From contig CAVPSA010000021.1 of assembly GCA_963707905.1 (NCBI GenBank), positions 114,514 through 178,513 on the forward strand: DNA of 64,000 nucleotides, written 5' to 3'. Position 1 is the stretch's first letter; the number at the start of each line of letters is the position of its first letter. Source of the DNA: DASXKD01 sp963707905. Lineage in GTDB: Bacteria > Actinomycetota > Actinomycetes > Streptosporangiales > Streptosporangiaceae. Below the pieces are notes generated by a model. The model was not told where the DNA came from. It saw only the letters and a program-made list of their open reading frames with translations, and did no database searches. Below are positions 54,147 to 63,225 of the stretch, in pieces. The translations under genes and the position numbers were made by a program.

Positions 54147-55425
54147 CTAGGCACGGCTTGTCGGCTCCAGGGCCGGCGGTCCGCCGCAGGCGGCTCCGCT
54201 AATTCCCGAGAAACGCCAGGTCAGAGCGGGATTGTCCGGCCCTTCCACGCGCCGCCACGGCCCGCGTGGTACCGCCGCGCCGAGTCCGCCGTCATCGCCG
54301 GCGTACAGCAGCGCCGCCAGCGGCAGGCCGAGGGCGCGCAACCAGGACAATTGGTACAGCCTGAGCACCGGGAGGTAGGTCACCGCCTGCAGGAACCACC
54401 CGGTGAGGCCCGCTGCGGCGCACCAGGCCGCCACGGTGCCCGCGCCCGCCCCGGTGGCCGCGCCCGCCGCCAGGGCCGCCGCCCCGGCGAGGCCGGCCAC
54501 GGGCGGCAGCAGGTAGAGCCACGCCAGCCCGGCCAGCACCGCGACGAGCAGCGGCGGCGAATACCGGAGCTGGGTGTAGGCGCTGCGCGCCACCATCCCC
54601 CACAGCTCGGCGAGCCTCGGGTAGGGCCGGCGGCTGCGCACGTCGGTGGTGAACCCGAGCCAGCAGCGGGCGGCCACGGGCGGCCGTTTCAGCAGCCGCG
54701 CCAGGGCGATGTCGTCGATCCTGGCGTCGCTGATCCGGTCCAGGCCCCCGGCGGCCGCCAGGACCGAGCGGCGAACCAGCATGCAGCCGCCGGCGGCCGC
54801 GGCGGTCCGGGCGCCCGGGCGGCCGATCCGGCGGAACGGATAGAGCTGGGCGAAGAAGTAGACGAAGGCAGGAACTATCCACTTCTCCCAGCCGGTGTCC
54901 GCGCGCAGCAGTGCCATCTGGGACACCAGGGCACGGTCGTCGGTGACCGCGGCGCGGACCAGGGCGCGGACCGTGCCGGGCCCGAAGGCGATGTCGGCGT
55001 CGGTGAACAGCAGGTAGTCGCACTCCCCCGCGGCCGCCACGCCCTGTGCCATGGCCCAGACCTTGCCCGCCCATCCCGCGGCCAGCGCCTCGCCGCGGAT
55101 CACCTTGAGCGCCGCACCGGATGCGCTCGCCCAGGGCTGCCGCGGCCGCCGAGGTCCCGTCCGTGCTGCCATCGTCGACCAGCACGACCGACAGCTCACC
55201 CGGATACTCCTGGCTCAGCAGGCTGGGCAGGGTCTCCGGCAAGATGGCCGCCTCATCCCGCGCCGGAATAACGGCCACTACCGAAGGCCAGTCCCCCGCA
55301 CCCGGCTCAGCCCTCAAATCCCCCACGGGCAGCCGGCAATCCGTGCGCCAGAACCCCCCGTGCGCGACAAGCAGATAGGCCCACGCGACCGCCGCGAGCA
55401 CGCAAGCGACAATCAGTATCGGCAC
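54147..55425 (-). CDS. hpnB: HpnB-like glycosyltransferase family 2 membrane protein (frame break near 55128)
   Basis: About 425 residues. An N-terminal transmembrane segment (MPILIVACVLAAVAWAYLL) precedes a GT2 domain: VVAVIPARDEAAILPETLPSLLSQEYPGELSVVLVDDGSTDGT, then CDYLLFTDADIAFGPGTV, AAGGCMLVRRSVLAAAGG and DARIDDIALARLLK. Four C-terminal hydrophobic segments follow. This is the layout of hopene-associated HpnB. One extra G in a GGG run near 55128 breaks the frame. No other hopanoid gene is in the window, so the lipid acceptor is uncertain. Confidence 0.8.
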
Positions 55426-55468
55426 CTATGCAGCCTCGCATACCAGCGCCCGCCGCAGCGCGGGTCGT

Positions 55469-55511
55469 CGGTGCTGTCCCGGATGGCGTTGTGCCAGCCG
55501 GGACAGCACCG
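55469..55511 (-). terminator. Strong stem-loop after the flotillin-like gene
   Basis: CGGTGCTGTCCCGG (55469-55482) and CCGGGACAGCACCG (55498-55511) are perfectly complementary, and the loop contains a further TGGC/GCCA stem. It lies about 85 bases after the flotillin stop. Confidence 0.8.
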
Positions 55512-55595
55512 TGCGGCGCACGCCTCCCCGGCATCCTTGGCTATCCGATCGGCCGCGTCGCCCAGTTCGCCAGCCCGGCCCGCGGCCGGGGTGTC

Positions 55596-56786
55596 TTATC
55601 TGGCTGGCCGACCGTCGGTGGAGCCGTTCTCCGTGCCGCCCGGCAGCGCCCGCGGCTCGTCGCCGTCGTCGTCCTCGCCGTCATCGGATCCGGCGCGGAT
55701 CGCGGCCGACCCGGCCAGGTTCTTCTTGACCGAGTCCAGGATGGTCAGGCCCTGCGCGACCAGGCCGGCGGTCAGCTCACCCAGCCCCTCCGCGCCGTTG
55801 AGCACGTTGACGTTCGCGCCGGCCAGGCCGCCGGCGGCCTCCTTGACGATCAGCGGAAGCTGGTCGATGAGCATGCGGTCGAGCGCGACCCGGTCGTGCG
55901 AGGCCGCCGCCGCGGCCTGGATCCGCATCCGCTCCGCGTCGGCCTGGGCGAGGATACGGATCTTGTCCGCTTCGGCCTCGGCCGGCTTGACGACCTCGGC
56001 GACAAGCTGGCGCTGGCGCAGCTCGGCCTGCTGGTGGGCGAGTTCGGTCTGGGCGGTGATCACATCACGCTGGGCCTTCGCCTGGGTGAGCGGCCCCATC
56101 TGGGCCGACTGGGCCTGGGCCTGGTCCACCTCGGCCTTGTACTGGGCCTGCACGACCGCCGTCTGCCGTGCGTACTCGGCCTGCTTGCGCTGCGACTCCT
56201 GCTCGGCCTCGGCGGCCGCCTGGTTGGCCTGGGCCTGCGCGATCTTGGCCTGCCGCTGGATCGCGGCCCGGTGCGGGGCGGCCATCGCGTCGATGTAACC
56301 GGAGTTCATGTCGTCGATCGACTGGATCTGCAGTGAGTCCACGGTCAGGCCGATCTTGGCCATCTCAGCCTTCGACCCATCGAGGACTTCGGTCGCGAGC
56401 TTCTGGCGCTCGGTGACGATCTCCTCCACCGTCATCGACCCGACGATCGAGCGCAGGTGCCCGGCGAAGATACGGCCGGTCAGGGTGGACATCTGGTCCT
56501 GATCGGAGAGGAACCGCTGGCCGGCGTTGATGATGCTCTCGTCGTCGTTGCCGACCTTGAACGCGATCACGGCCCGGACGTTCACCGAAATGCCCTGCCT
56601 GGTGACGCAGACCTCCGAGACCTCGGCCTCCTGCATGGACAGGGTCAGGTAACGCGCCTTGCGGAAGAAGGGCAGCACGAAGGTGCCGTGGCCGACGACC
56701 ACCCGGAACGGCGCGGTGTCCCGCCGGAGCCTGCCGCCGGAGATCATCATCGCGCTGTCAGGGGCGGGAACTCGATATCCAAACAT
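55596..56786 (-). CDS. Flotillin-like SPFH/band 7 protein
   Basis: 396 residues from ATG 56786, with GGAG about nine bases upstream. The SPFH domain (about 25-185) has VVGHGTFVLPFFRKARYLTLSMQEAEV, VNVRAVIAFKVG and GRIFAGHLRSIVGSMTVEEIVTERQ. A long Ala/Gln/Glu-rich coiled coil follows (about 185-310, with AQAQANQAAAEAEQESQRKQAEYARQ), then the flotillin-type C-terminus. There is no N-terminal membrane anchor, so it probably associates peripherally with membrane microdomains. It follows an NfeD-like gene by 11 bases, the usual flotillin-NfeD pairing. Confidence 0.9.
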   Translation of the reverse strand: MFGYRVPAPDSAMMISGGRLRRDTAPFRVVVGHGTFVLPFFRKARYLTLSMQEAEVSEVCVTRQGISVNVRAVIAFKVGNDDESIINAGQRFLSDQDQMSTLTGRIFAGHLRSIVGSMTVEEIVTERQKLATEVLDGSKAEMAKIGLTVDSLQIQSIDDMNSGYIDAMAAPHRAAIQRQAKIAQAQANQAAAEAEQESQRKQAEYARQTAVVQAQYKAEVDQAQAQSAQMGPLTQAKAQRDVITAQTELAHQQAELRQRQLVAEVVKPAEAEADKIRILAQADAERMRIQAAAAASHDRVALDRMLIDQLPLIVKEAAGGLAGANVNVLNGAEGLGELTAGLVAQGLTILDSVKKNLAGSAAIRAGSDDGEDDDGDEPRALPGGTENGSTDGRPAR

Positions 56787-56797
56787 GATGGTGCTCC

Positions 56798-57079
56798 TCA
56801 AACGGCATCTTCGGGAAAGGGATCCAGCGGGTCTATCCACGCGCTGACGTCGACCGTCCGCGTGCCGCGGTTGTTGATGACCAGCACGGTCGAGCCCCGG
56901 GGAATCGGCTCGGCAGACCAGGCGATGAACGCCTCAGACCCGCCGCGTATTTTGACCAGGACCTCACCGGGACCGTGGGCGCCGCGGGTGGCAATGGTTA
57001 TCACGCCGATGGAGCCGATCAGGGATTCGTCCCCGGCCACGACCAGCCGCTCCTCACAATGCCCGACTTTGGACATCAC
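56798..57079 (-). CDS. NfeD-like OB-fold protein, soluble form
   Basis: 93 residues. IGSIGVITIATRGAHGPGEVLVKIRGGSEAFIAWSAEPIPRGSTVLVINNRGTRTVDV matches the C-terminal OB domain of NfeD proteins, including the conserved G-x-G-x-V start and the W-A-E-P turn. The membrane and protease parts of long NfeD are absent. It probably acts with the adjacent flotillin. The start may be Met1 or Met2. Confidence 0.82.
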   Translation of the reverse strand: MMSKVGHCEERLVVAGDESLIGSIGVITIATRGAHGPGEVLVKIRGGSEAFIAWSAEPIPRGSTVLVINNRGTRTVDVSAWIDPLDPFPEDAV

Positions 57080-57143
57080 ACACTATCGCCTGGCGACAGA
57101 ATGACAGCCTGGGCCTGCCCTGGACGGCGGCCGTGCCAGGGGA

Positions 57144-57725
57144 TCAGGCTGGCGGCTGCAGCCCGGCGACCAGCCGAGCGGGAACCACCTCGACGGCAAA
57201 CGGCCGCCGCGCCAGGAACGGCTCGCCGCCGCTGACCCGGACGGCCTCCGCGTAGCGCCCGTCACGCAGTTCGAAGGCGATCAGCTCGGGCTTGCCCGCA
57301 TCGGGGATGACCACCCAGTACGACGGCACCCCGAACCGCTCATACGCGGCCTTCTTGGCATTGAGGTCGATCAATGCGGTGCTCGGCGACCGCACCTCCA
57401 CCGTTAGGAACGGTGGCCGGGTGATCTTGGTACCGGAGAGCTGATCTCTGCTGACCACCACGATGTCCGGGGCGAACTCTGTGTCACGAGAGACCATGAC
57501 GGCAGGCTCCGGAACGACCTGCCACTCGGCGGGACACGCCCTGTCGAGCAGGGACGCCAGGGTAAAGGCCACCACCTGGTGGGCAAGCGCCGGGCGGGGG
57601 CTCACGACCAGCGCCCCGTCCAGCAGTTCGTACCGGTGCCCGTCATCGGGCATCCGGTCCAGTTCCGCGACGGTGAACGGCTTGCCCGGCGACGGCCACG
57701 CCTCGGCGATGCTCACGACACTCAT
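57144..57725 (-). CDS. Uma2 family (restriction-endonuclease fold) protein
   Basis: 193 residues from ATG 57725 with GGAGG four bases upstream. FTVAELDRMPDDGHRYELLDGALVVSPRP is the Uma2 start. The PD-(D/E)xK-type core is FAPDIVVVSRDQ, PPFLTVEVRSPST and LIDLNAKKAAYERFGVPSYWVVIPD (Asp, Glu-x-Arg/Ser, Lys). The family is abundant in actinobacteria and of largely unknown function; DNA cleavage is inferred from the fold only. Confidence 0.9.
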   Translation of the reverse strand: MSVVSIAEAWPSPGKPFTVAELDRMPDDGHRYELLDGALVVSPRPALAHQVVAFTLASLLDRACPAEWQVVPEPAVMVSRDTEFAPDIVVVSRDQLSGTKITRPPFLTVEVRSPSTALIDLNAKKAAYERFGVPSYWVVIPDAGKPELIAFELRDGRYAEAVRVSGGEPFLARRPFAVEVVPARLVAGLQPPA

Positions 57726-57824
57726 GTTGCCTCCATAACGCCATGAGTGCCACTCAACAACCACCCTCCGACAGCAGGGAAGCCGTGCGGGCCGGGCCGG
57801 AGCACCTGCCGCTACCGTGGACGG

Positions 57825-58616
57825 ATGCTCGGCAGCGGGTGGACGGAGGCGGTCGCTCTGGTGGCCGCATTCGGCATCGCCGTGGCGACCACCCCAGCCG
57901 GTGTGTCGGGCGCGGTGCTGCTGCTGCCGTTCCAGGTCTCGGTGCTCGGCACGCCCAGCCCGGCGGTCACCCCGACGAACCTGCTGTACAACGTGATCGC
58001 CAGCCCAGGGGCGCTGTATCGCTACTGGCGGCAGGGCCAGCGGGCAGGCAGGCTCACCGCCGCACTGCTGGCCGGGACCCTGCCCGGCGTCATCGCCGGT
58101 TCGGTCATCCGGGTGGAGTTCCTGCCCGGGGCCCTGGTGTTCGATTTCGTCATAGCCGCGGTCCTGCTCCCGCTCGGCACGTGGCTTGCCCTGGACCGGG
58201 GCACGCGGGCCACCGGCAAGGCCGGGCCACCGCGGCTGCCCACGCGCGTTCTGGTGCTGATCGCCGCCGGGGTCGGGTGCGTGGGCGGTATCTACGGGGT
58301 GGGGGGCGGGTCGATCCTCGCGCCGATCCTGATCGGCGACGGGCGCCCGCCCGCCGAAGTAGCGCCTGCCGCGCTTGCCTCCACGTTCGTCACCTCGCTG
58401 GCGGGCGTGGTCACGTTCACGCTGCTGTCGCTGAACCGGCACGGGGCGATCGCCCCGGACTGGCCCACTGGAATCGCGCTAGGTGCCGGGGGCCTGGCCG
58501 GCGGCTACACCGGTGCCCGGATCCAGGGCCGGCTCCCCGACCGGGCCATCCGCCGGGTTCTCGGCGTCATCGTGATCGCCATCGGCGCCCGCTACCTGTG
58601 GGCCGCCCTCGGCTAA
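57825..58616 (+). CDS. TauE/SafE (TSUP) family permease
   Basis: 263 residues from ATG 57825 (MLGSGWTEAVALVAAFG); an upstream in-frame ATG at 57747 would add a non-hydrophobic stretch. About eight hydrophobic segments are seen. TSUP signatures are ATTPAGVSGAVLLLPFQVSVLGTPSPAVTPTNLLYNVIASPGAL in the first half and GIYGVGGGSILAPILIG in the second. It probably exports or imports sulphite, sulphonates or other small organic anions. It is divergent from the Uma2 gene. Confidence 0.9.
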   Translation: MLGSGWTEAVALVAAFGIAVATTPAGVSGAVLLLPFQVSVLGTPSPAVTPTNLLYNVIASPGALYRYWRQGQRAGRLTAALLAGTLPGVIAGSVIRVEFLPGALVFDFVIAAVLLPLGTWLALDRGTRATGKAGPPRLPTRVLVLIAAGVGCVGGIYGVGGGSILAPILIGDGRPPAEVAPAALASTFVTSLAGVVTFTLLSLNRHGAIAPDWPTGIALGAGGLAGGYTGARIQGRLPDRAIRRVLGVIVIAIGARYLWAALG

Positions 58617-58761
58617 GCGCCCTCTCCGGATGATCACGGGGATGTGGCCCGCGGGGGACGTGCCAGATCGAAAACTCGGTCCCGCCGACCGGGCGCTCCC
58701 GCTTCGTCATCGAGTGGACGGCCCACCCAAGAGACACCTCCGGCGGGCCCGCGCCGAAGGG

Positions 58762-59952
58762 TCATCCGCCCTGGGATCCGAACCAGTCGTGCAGGAGCTG
58801 ACCGGAGCCCGCGTCGTTGGAGTTGCTGCAATTCCAGGACATGGCCGGGTTGCCGGAGAGGGTGGTGGGCGTTTCGTAGCTGGCCGGGTTGTCGGCGAGC
58901 GTGGCGTTGGTGTAGTCGAAGGGCGTGCTTTGGGACCACGTGACTACGCCGGCCAAGTTGATGTTCGGGCCGAGTTCCCAGCCGGTCAGCCCGATATGAC
59001 GGCCGGCCAGGTAGCTCAAGTAGGCGGGGATGCTGGTGGGGGCATCACTCCAGCAGTAGTCCGTCCCGTCTACGGCGTTATTCCACTCACCGTCCATGAC
59101 CGAGTAGCCCAGCGCGGGCAGGTAGCCGAAGTCCCGCCACCACGCGGTGGTCGTTTGGTCGCCCATCGGGTGATGGAAGGTGTAGATGAGCGGGCCGGTC
59201 ACGGCGTCGCCGCTTTGGCTTAGCGCGTGGGTGCCCACCGACCCGGGAGCGCCGTCGAGGGTGCCACTGGCCTTATGTCCTGCGATGCCGTTGAGGGTGC
59301 CCGCGGCGCTCAGGCCGTCGGCCCAGACCATGTTGGGCGCCTGGAGCTTGTTGCGGATGTAGCTGAGCACGGTCTGCATGCCGAAGTAGCGGACGCCGTT
59401 GAGGGTGCCGCCGTTGCGCCAGATCTCCCACTGCGTGGCCCCGGTGCCGCCGAGGCCGTGTGGCTCGTTGAAGAGGTCGAAGATCACATGCGGGTTGCCG
59501 TTATACGCCGCGGCGATGTCTTTCCAGAACACCATGGTCGCCCAGGTGGGCAGCGGCTCGCTGAGGGGGAACCCTAGCGCCGGAAGGGTCGTGTCGTTGA
59601 TCACAACCGTGAGCCCCAGGCCTAGCGCGTAGTTGACGACAGCCTGGATCTCCTGGTAGTAGGCGAGGCAGCCGGTACTGGTCAGCTTGCAGGACCCATC
59701 GGCGCCGGTGAGCTCGTCTTGCTCGATCTGCAGCCGCACCGTGTTGGCGTTCCAGGCATCGTGGATGGCCTGCACCTCGGCCTCGGCCACCGCGATGGTG
59801 GCCGGTCCCACCGGGCCGTCCTGGAGCTCGGACATCGAGAGGCCGTAGTAGGGCGTGGGCGCGGCGCTTGCCGACGCTGGCCCCGCCTGTGCCACCCCCA
59901 GGCAGCTCATGGCACCTGCCAAGCCGAGCGAGGCAAATAGGCGCTTAATCAT
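58762..59952 (-). CDS. Secreted GH5-type glycoside hydrolase (first)
   Basis: 396 residues from ATG 59952, with AAAGGGA upstream. The signal peptide ends near SASAAPT. The GH5 (beta/alpha)8 core has NTVRLQIEQDELTG, VVNYALGLGLTVVINDTT, the acid/base Glu in HVIFDLFNEPHG, YTFHHPMGDQTT and the nucleophile Glu in YSVMDGEWNN. It probably acts on beta-1,4-glucan or mannan. It is about 75 percent similar by eye to the adjacent gene at 60159. A palindrome 140 bases upstream suggests its own regulation. Confidence 0.88.
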   Translation of the reverse strand: MIKRLFASLGLAGAMSCLGVAQAGPASASAAPTPYYGLSMSELQDGPVGPATIAVAEAEVQAIHDAWNANTVRLQIEQDELTGADGSCKLTSTGCLAYYQEIQAVVNYALGLGLTVVINDTTLPALGFPLSEPLPTWATMVFWKDIAAAYNGNPHVIFDLFNEPHGLGGTGATQWEIWRNGGTLNGVRYFGMQTVLSYIRNKLQAPNMVWADGLSAAGTLNGIAGHKASGTLDGAPGSVGTHALSQSGDAVTGPLIYTFHHPMGDQTTTAWWRDFGYLPALGYSVMDGEWNNAVDGTDYCWSDAPTSIPAYLSYLAGRHIGLTGWELGPNINLAGVVTWSQSTPFDYTNATLADNPASYETPTTLSGNPAMSWNCSNSNDAGSGQLLHDWFGSQGG

Positions 59953-60091
59953 GGATCGCGTCCCTTTCACGTCACCTGCCACCACTATGGCTTGTTCTAC
60001 AGGACGGGTCAGGAAATAGTCGCCGCACCACTCACAGGCCTTATCATTCGCGCGGTTTACTTCGCAACGCGCCTCCGGACAATAACAGCAG

Positions 60092-60108
60092 TTTCGCGGA
60101 ACGCGAAA
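60092..60108. promoter_or_regulatory. 7-3-7 palindrome upstream of the first GH5 gene
   Basis: TTTCGCG-gaa-CGCGAAA is a perfect dyad. Partial copies lie nearby (TTCGCAACGCG near 60061, TTTCGTGCGCGA near 60120). This is the typical form of a LacI- or TetR-type operator for a glycoside hydrolase. Confidence 0.6.
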
Positions 60109-60158
60109 TTGGCGAGGTATTTCGTGCGCGAGGCCCGGCAAAAGCCGAACTACCACTT

Positions 60159-61412
60159 TCATCCGCCTTGCTGGGCAAACCAGTCATGCAGGAGCTGCCC
60201 GGCTCCTGCATCGTTGGAGTTGAGGCAGCGCCATATCATGGCTGGTTTGCCTGAGGTGGTGGTCGGCGTCCCGTAACTGGCTGGAGAGTCAGCCAGCGAG
60301 GCGCTGGGATAGTTGAAGGGCGTGCTTAGCGACCAGCTGACGGAGTTGCCGGTGGCTCCCACAGCGGAGTTGACCTTGGGTCCCAGTTCCCATCCGGTCA
60401 GCCCGATCCGCTCGGCGGCGAGGTACTTCAGGTACGCGGGGATGGCCGTGGGGGCGTCGTCCCAGCAGAAGTTGGTGCGGTCGACCGCATTGTTCCACTC
60501 ACCGTCCATGACCGAGAAGCCCAGAGCAGGCAGGTAGCCGAAGTCCCGCCACCACGCCGTGATCGTCTGGTTCCCCATGGGGTGGTGAAAGGTGTAGACC
60601 AAGGGGCCGGTCACGGCGTCGCCGACTTGGCTCAGCGCGTAGCTGCCGACCGACCCCGGGGCACCGTCAACGGTGCCGCTCGCGGCATGTGGTGCGATGC
60701 CGTTGAGTGTGCCCGCGCCATTCAAGCCGTCCGCCCACACCATGTTCGGTGCTCGGAGTGTGTTTCGGATGTAGCTCAGCACGGTCTGCATGCCCAAGAA
60801 GCTTGAGCCGTCGACCGCGCCGCCGCCGCGCCACACCCGCCATTGCACCGCGCCCGCGCCGCCCGGCCCGCGTGGTTCGTTGAAAAGGTCGAAAATCACG
60901 TGTGGGTTGCCCGCATAGGCTGCTGCAATGTCTTTCCAGAACACTTCGGTGGCTTGAGTGGGCAGGGGCTCGTTGATGGTGAACCCTGGCGACGGCAGGG
61001 TTGTGTCGTTGATCACTACCGTGAGCCCTAGCCTTAGCCCGTAGTTCACCACGGCCTGGATTTCCTGGTAATAGGCGAGGCATCCCGTCGCCGTCAGCTT
61101 GCAGGACCCATCGCTCCCGGTGAGCTTGTCCTGCTCGATCTGCAGCCGTACCGTGTTGGCGTCCCAGGCATCATGGATGGCCTGCGTCTCAGCCTCGGCC
61201 ACCTCGGTGGTGGCCATGCCTATGGGAGCCACCTGGAGTTCGGACACCGAGAGGCCGTAGAAGGACGTGGGCGCGGCACTCGCCGGTGCTGATCCTGCCT
61301 GTGACATCACCAGGCTGCCCAGCAGGGCGCCGGATGCGACCAGAGCTGGCAAGGGTGTGATCAAGGCTCTAGTTCGCTGGCTAGCCGCCATCGCACTGCT
61401 CCGCATCTTCAT
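60159..61412 (-). CDS. Secreted GH5-type glycoside hydrolase (second)
   Basis: 417 residues from ATG 61412; ATG 61391 (MAASQRTRAL) has GGAG seven bases upstream and may be the true start. The signal peptide ends near PASAAPT. Motifs parallel the first gene: VRLQIEQDKLTG, HVIFDLFNEPRG (acid/base), FSVMDGEWNN (nucleophile), FHHPMGNQTI. It is a tandem paralogue, same strand, 206 bases apart from the first. Its 5' end, including the start codon, lies in one arm of a long inverted repeat. Confidence 0.88.
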   Translation of the reverse strand: MKMRSSAMAASQRTRALITPLPALVASGALLGSLVMSQAGSAPASAAPTSFYGLSVSELQVAPIGMATTEVAEAETQAIHDAWDANTVRLQIEQDKLTGSDGSCKLTATGCLAYYQEIQAVVNYGLRLGLTVVINDTTLPSPGFTINEPLPTQATEVFWKDIAAAYAGNPHVIFDLFNEPRGPGGAGAVQWRVWRGGGAVDGSSFLGMQTVLSYIRNTLRAPNMVWADGLNGAGTLNGIAPHAASGTVDGAPGSVGSYALSQVGDAVTGPLVYTFHHPMGNQTITAWWRDFGYLPALGFSVMDGEWNNAVDRTNFCWDDAPTAIPAYLKYLAAERIGLTGWELGPKVNSAVGATGNSVSWSLSTPFNYPSASLADSPASYGTPTTTSGKPAMIWRCLNSNDAGAGQLLHDWFAQQGG

Positions 61413-61460
61413 AACTCTTAGTTATCAATTCAATACTTAAAGTTATGAAGATGGCGGAGC
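61398..61460. promoter_or_regulatory. Long inverted repeat with nested palindrome at the second GH5 promoter
   Basis: GCTCCGCATCTTCATAACT (61398-61416) pairs with 61441-61460, with a single unpaired base. The left arm also starts a perfect inner dyad, ATAACT-ctt-AGTTAT (61411-61425). It is A/T-rich relative to its surroundings and spans the start codon of the GH5 gene. Confidence 0.7.
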
Positions 61461-61527
61461 TAGGGCCGTTTGGCCCGCAAAGGTCCTTAGTTGCCCGCCG
61501 CTCCCCCGGTTCCCGCGGGGAAGGAAT

Positions 61528-61866
61528 GTGGCAAAACGCCGCCGGAAGCCCATCGTCCTCGCAGTCACGGAAGCATCGGCAAGCACGGCTGCCCCGGGTG
61601 CAGCTAGTCAGGACCAAGATCAATGGCAGAACAAATCCCCCGACCGAGTCGGCCAGGCCACCCGCCTCGTCATCGAATGGACCGCCGACCTGTCACAGGC
61701 CGATCCCCTTGGCGCTGTCTTAGCGCTGTGGTTGGCTGCTCATACCCGGGCGCGGCGGCTACACGCTGGCCTTGCCGCCGTCGCTGGCGAGTGGCGCTGC
61801 CCCAGGGCCAAGATCAAGCCCGGCTTGATGTCGGCATCAAGAGGGGATAGATTCAGTCGATGGTGA
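61528..61866 (+). CDS. Hypothetical protein
   Basis: 112 residues from GTG 61528, after GGGGAAGGAAT. The N-terminus is basic (MAKRRRKPIVLA), the middle Gln/Asp-rich, and the C-terminal half helical (VLALWLAAHTRARRLHAGLAAVAGEW). I recognise no family. It overlaps the hicA start by seven bases. The spacing of the ribosome site is poor, so this may not be a real gene. Confidence 0.3.
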   Translation: MAKRRRKPIVLAVTEASASTAAPGAASQDQDQWQNKSPDRVGQATRLVIEWTADLSQADPLGAVLALWLAAHTRARRLHAGLAAVAGEWRCPRAKIKPGLMSASRGDRFSRW

Positions 61867-62073
61867 AGCCGATTAAGCGCCGGGACGTCAACCGTGCGTT
61901 ACGCCGCAACGGCTGTGCCATCAAAAACGACAAAGGCCGCCACACCACGTGGGTTTTGTGGCTGCGGCGGTCAGCACACCGCAGATATTCCCCGCCACCT
62001 GGAGATCTCGGCGGGGGTGATCGGCGACACCATCGAGCGAATGAAGTGCCTGCCAGAGGGGTGGCTGCAGTGA
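61860..62073 (+). CDS. hicA: HicA-like mRNA interferase toxin (frame break near 61957)
   Basis: About 70 residues. VKPIKRRDVNRALRRNGCAIKNDKGRHTTWV has the HicA beta-sheet start and the catalytic G-x-H region. In the shifted frame it continues CGCGGQHTADIPRHLEISAGVIGDTIERMKCLPEGWLQ. One extra T in the TTTT run near 61957 breaks the frame. Its stop overlaps the next gene by four bases, the usual hicA-hicB order. Confidence 0.72.
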
Positions 62074-62445
62074 AGACCTACCAGGTTCGCGCCAAGCGCT
62101 GGGAACACGGCTGGGAATGCACATCGAGGGCGTCGGTGTCACCCAGTCACACACGCTCTGGGACGCCGAGGACATGGCACGCGACCTCATCGCACGCCGC
62201 GAGGACCTGCCGGGCGACGGGTTCGCGGTGAGAATCACCCCCGAGATAGGTGGCGGTCTGGACGAGGAGACACGCGCCGCGCGGGAAGCTGTGAACGCAG
62301 CCGATCAGGCACAGCGACTGGCAGCCGCGCATCACGGGCCACCGCACGGCGGCTGCGACAAGCCGGCCTGTCGGGGCGTGACATCGCCAAGGTGCTCAAC
62401 GTGTCACCGCAGCGCGTCTCACAGCTCCTGCGGACTGGCACCTGA
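62070..62445 (+). CDS. hicB: HicB-like antitoxin with C-terminal HTH (two frame breaks)
   Basis: Starts at GTG 62070 as MKTYQVRAKRWEHGWE; in a second frame LHIEGVGVTQSHTLWDAEDMARDLIARREDL gives the partial RNase-H fold of HicB. A third segment, LRQAGLSGRDIAKVLNVSPQRVSQLL, is a DNA-binding HTH. A missing C near 62117 and another shift near 62330 separate these. It would neutralise HicA and autoregulate the pair. Confidence 0.72.
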
Positions 62446-62585
62446 GGACCTGACCATCCGCCGGCCAGGCCAGCAGAAACCTGGCTCGTGGGAAGAGATC
62501 GGCACCGCCATGATGATCGCATGACACTGCACGATGGGCGGCGGCAAACCGGATGGGCGGAAACGGCATGATGACGACCGGGGAT

Positions 62586-62847
62586 ATGGATGTGCTGGTG
62601 ACCGGTGCTGCGGGCATGGCCGGGCGCGCCATGGTGCCGGTGCTGCGCTCGGCCGGGCATCGTGTCGTCGCCACCGACCTGCCCGCGTCCTGGCGCATCG
62701 CCAACCCGGCTCCGCCACCCAACTCCGGCCCATCTCCAGGCCCGGACGCCAGCGGGATCGACTCTGGTAAGGCTCAGCGCCTACTGGGCTGGCAGGCGCA
62801 CCCGCAGCTGGCGCGACTACCTGACCGACACCGGAGAACCCCGCTGA
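62586..62847 (+). pseudogene. Remnant of an NAD-dependent epimerase/dehydratase
   Basis: Begins with the Rossmann motif MDVLVTGAAGMAGRAMVPVLRSAGHRVVATDL, then after about 15 residues jumps to the C-terminal end of the family (GIDSGKAQRLLGWQ and, in another frame, RSWRDYLTDTGEPR). About 200 central residues with the catalytic Tyr-x3-Lys are missing, so it is an internal deletion derivative. Confidence 0.6.
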
Positions 62848-63225
62848 ACCAGTGGACCTGACCAGTACCTGACCAGTTACGGATTATCTAGACAACATGG
62901 GGAAACCCCAGACTTCGATTAAGAAAGTGGCCCAAGGCGCACCCGAGTCATCGGGCATAGCCCGGCGCCGCCTGCCACCCCGCATGGCAACGCAGGAACC
63001 AGGCGGCCATGATCATGGCGGGTGTCAGGCAGGGATGGCCGCCAAAACCGAAACGCCACGTTCACCCTGGAGATCACGGGAGCTGACCATGATTACGGGA
63101 GTGCTGCCACCTGGAGCAGCCAAGAGCCCATGATCATCCCGGTCCTGTGGGTGCGGCGCGCCACAGGTGGGGTGGGGGGCCACGGGTGGGACAGGTGCGC
63201 GGCGAAGGGCAGCGAGGCGGGGCCG
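62848..63225. other. Intergenic region without a gene
   Basis: I see no convincing coding, RNA or terminator signal. The stretch 62880-63130 has a lower GC content and codon-position bias than its flanks. Confidence 0.5.

Noticed and set aside
61445..61723. Plus-strand frame starting ATGAAGATGGCGGAG divergent from the second GH5 gene
   Set aside because: Its start is simply the mirrored copy of the GH5 5' end in the inverted repeat; the rest is low-complexity and resembles no protein.
62897..63133. Plus-strand 78-codon frame
   Set aside because: No ribosome site, no domain and poor codon-position bias.
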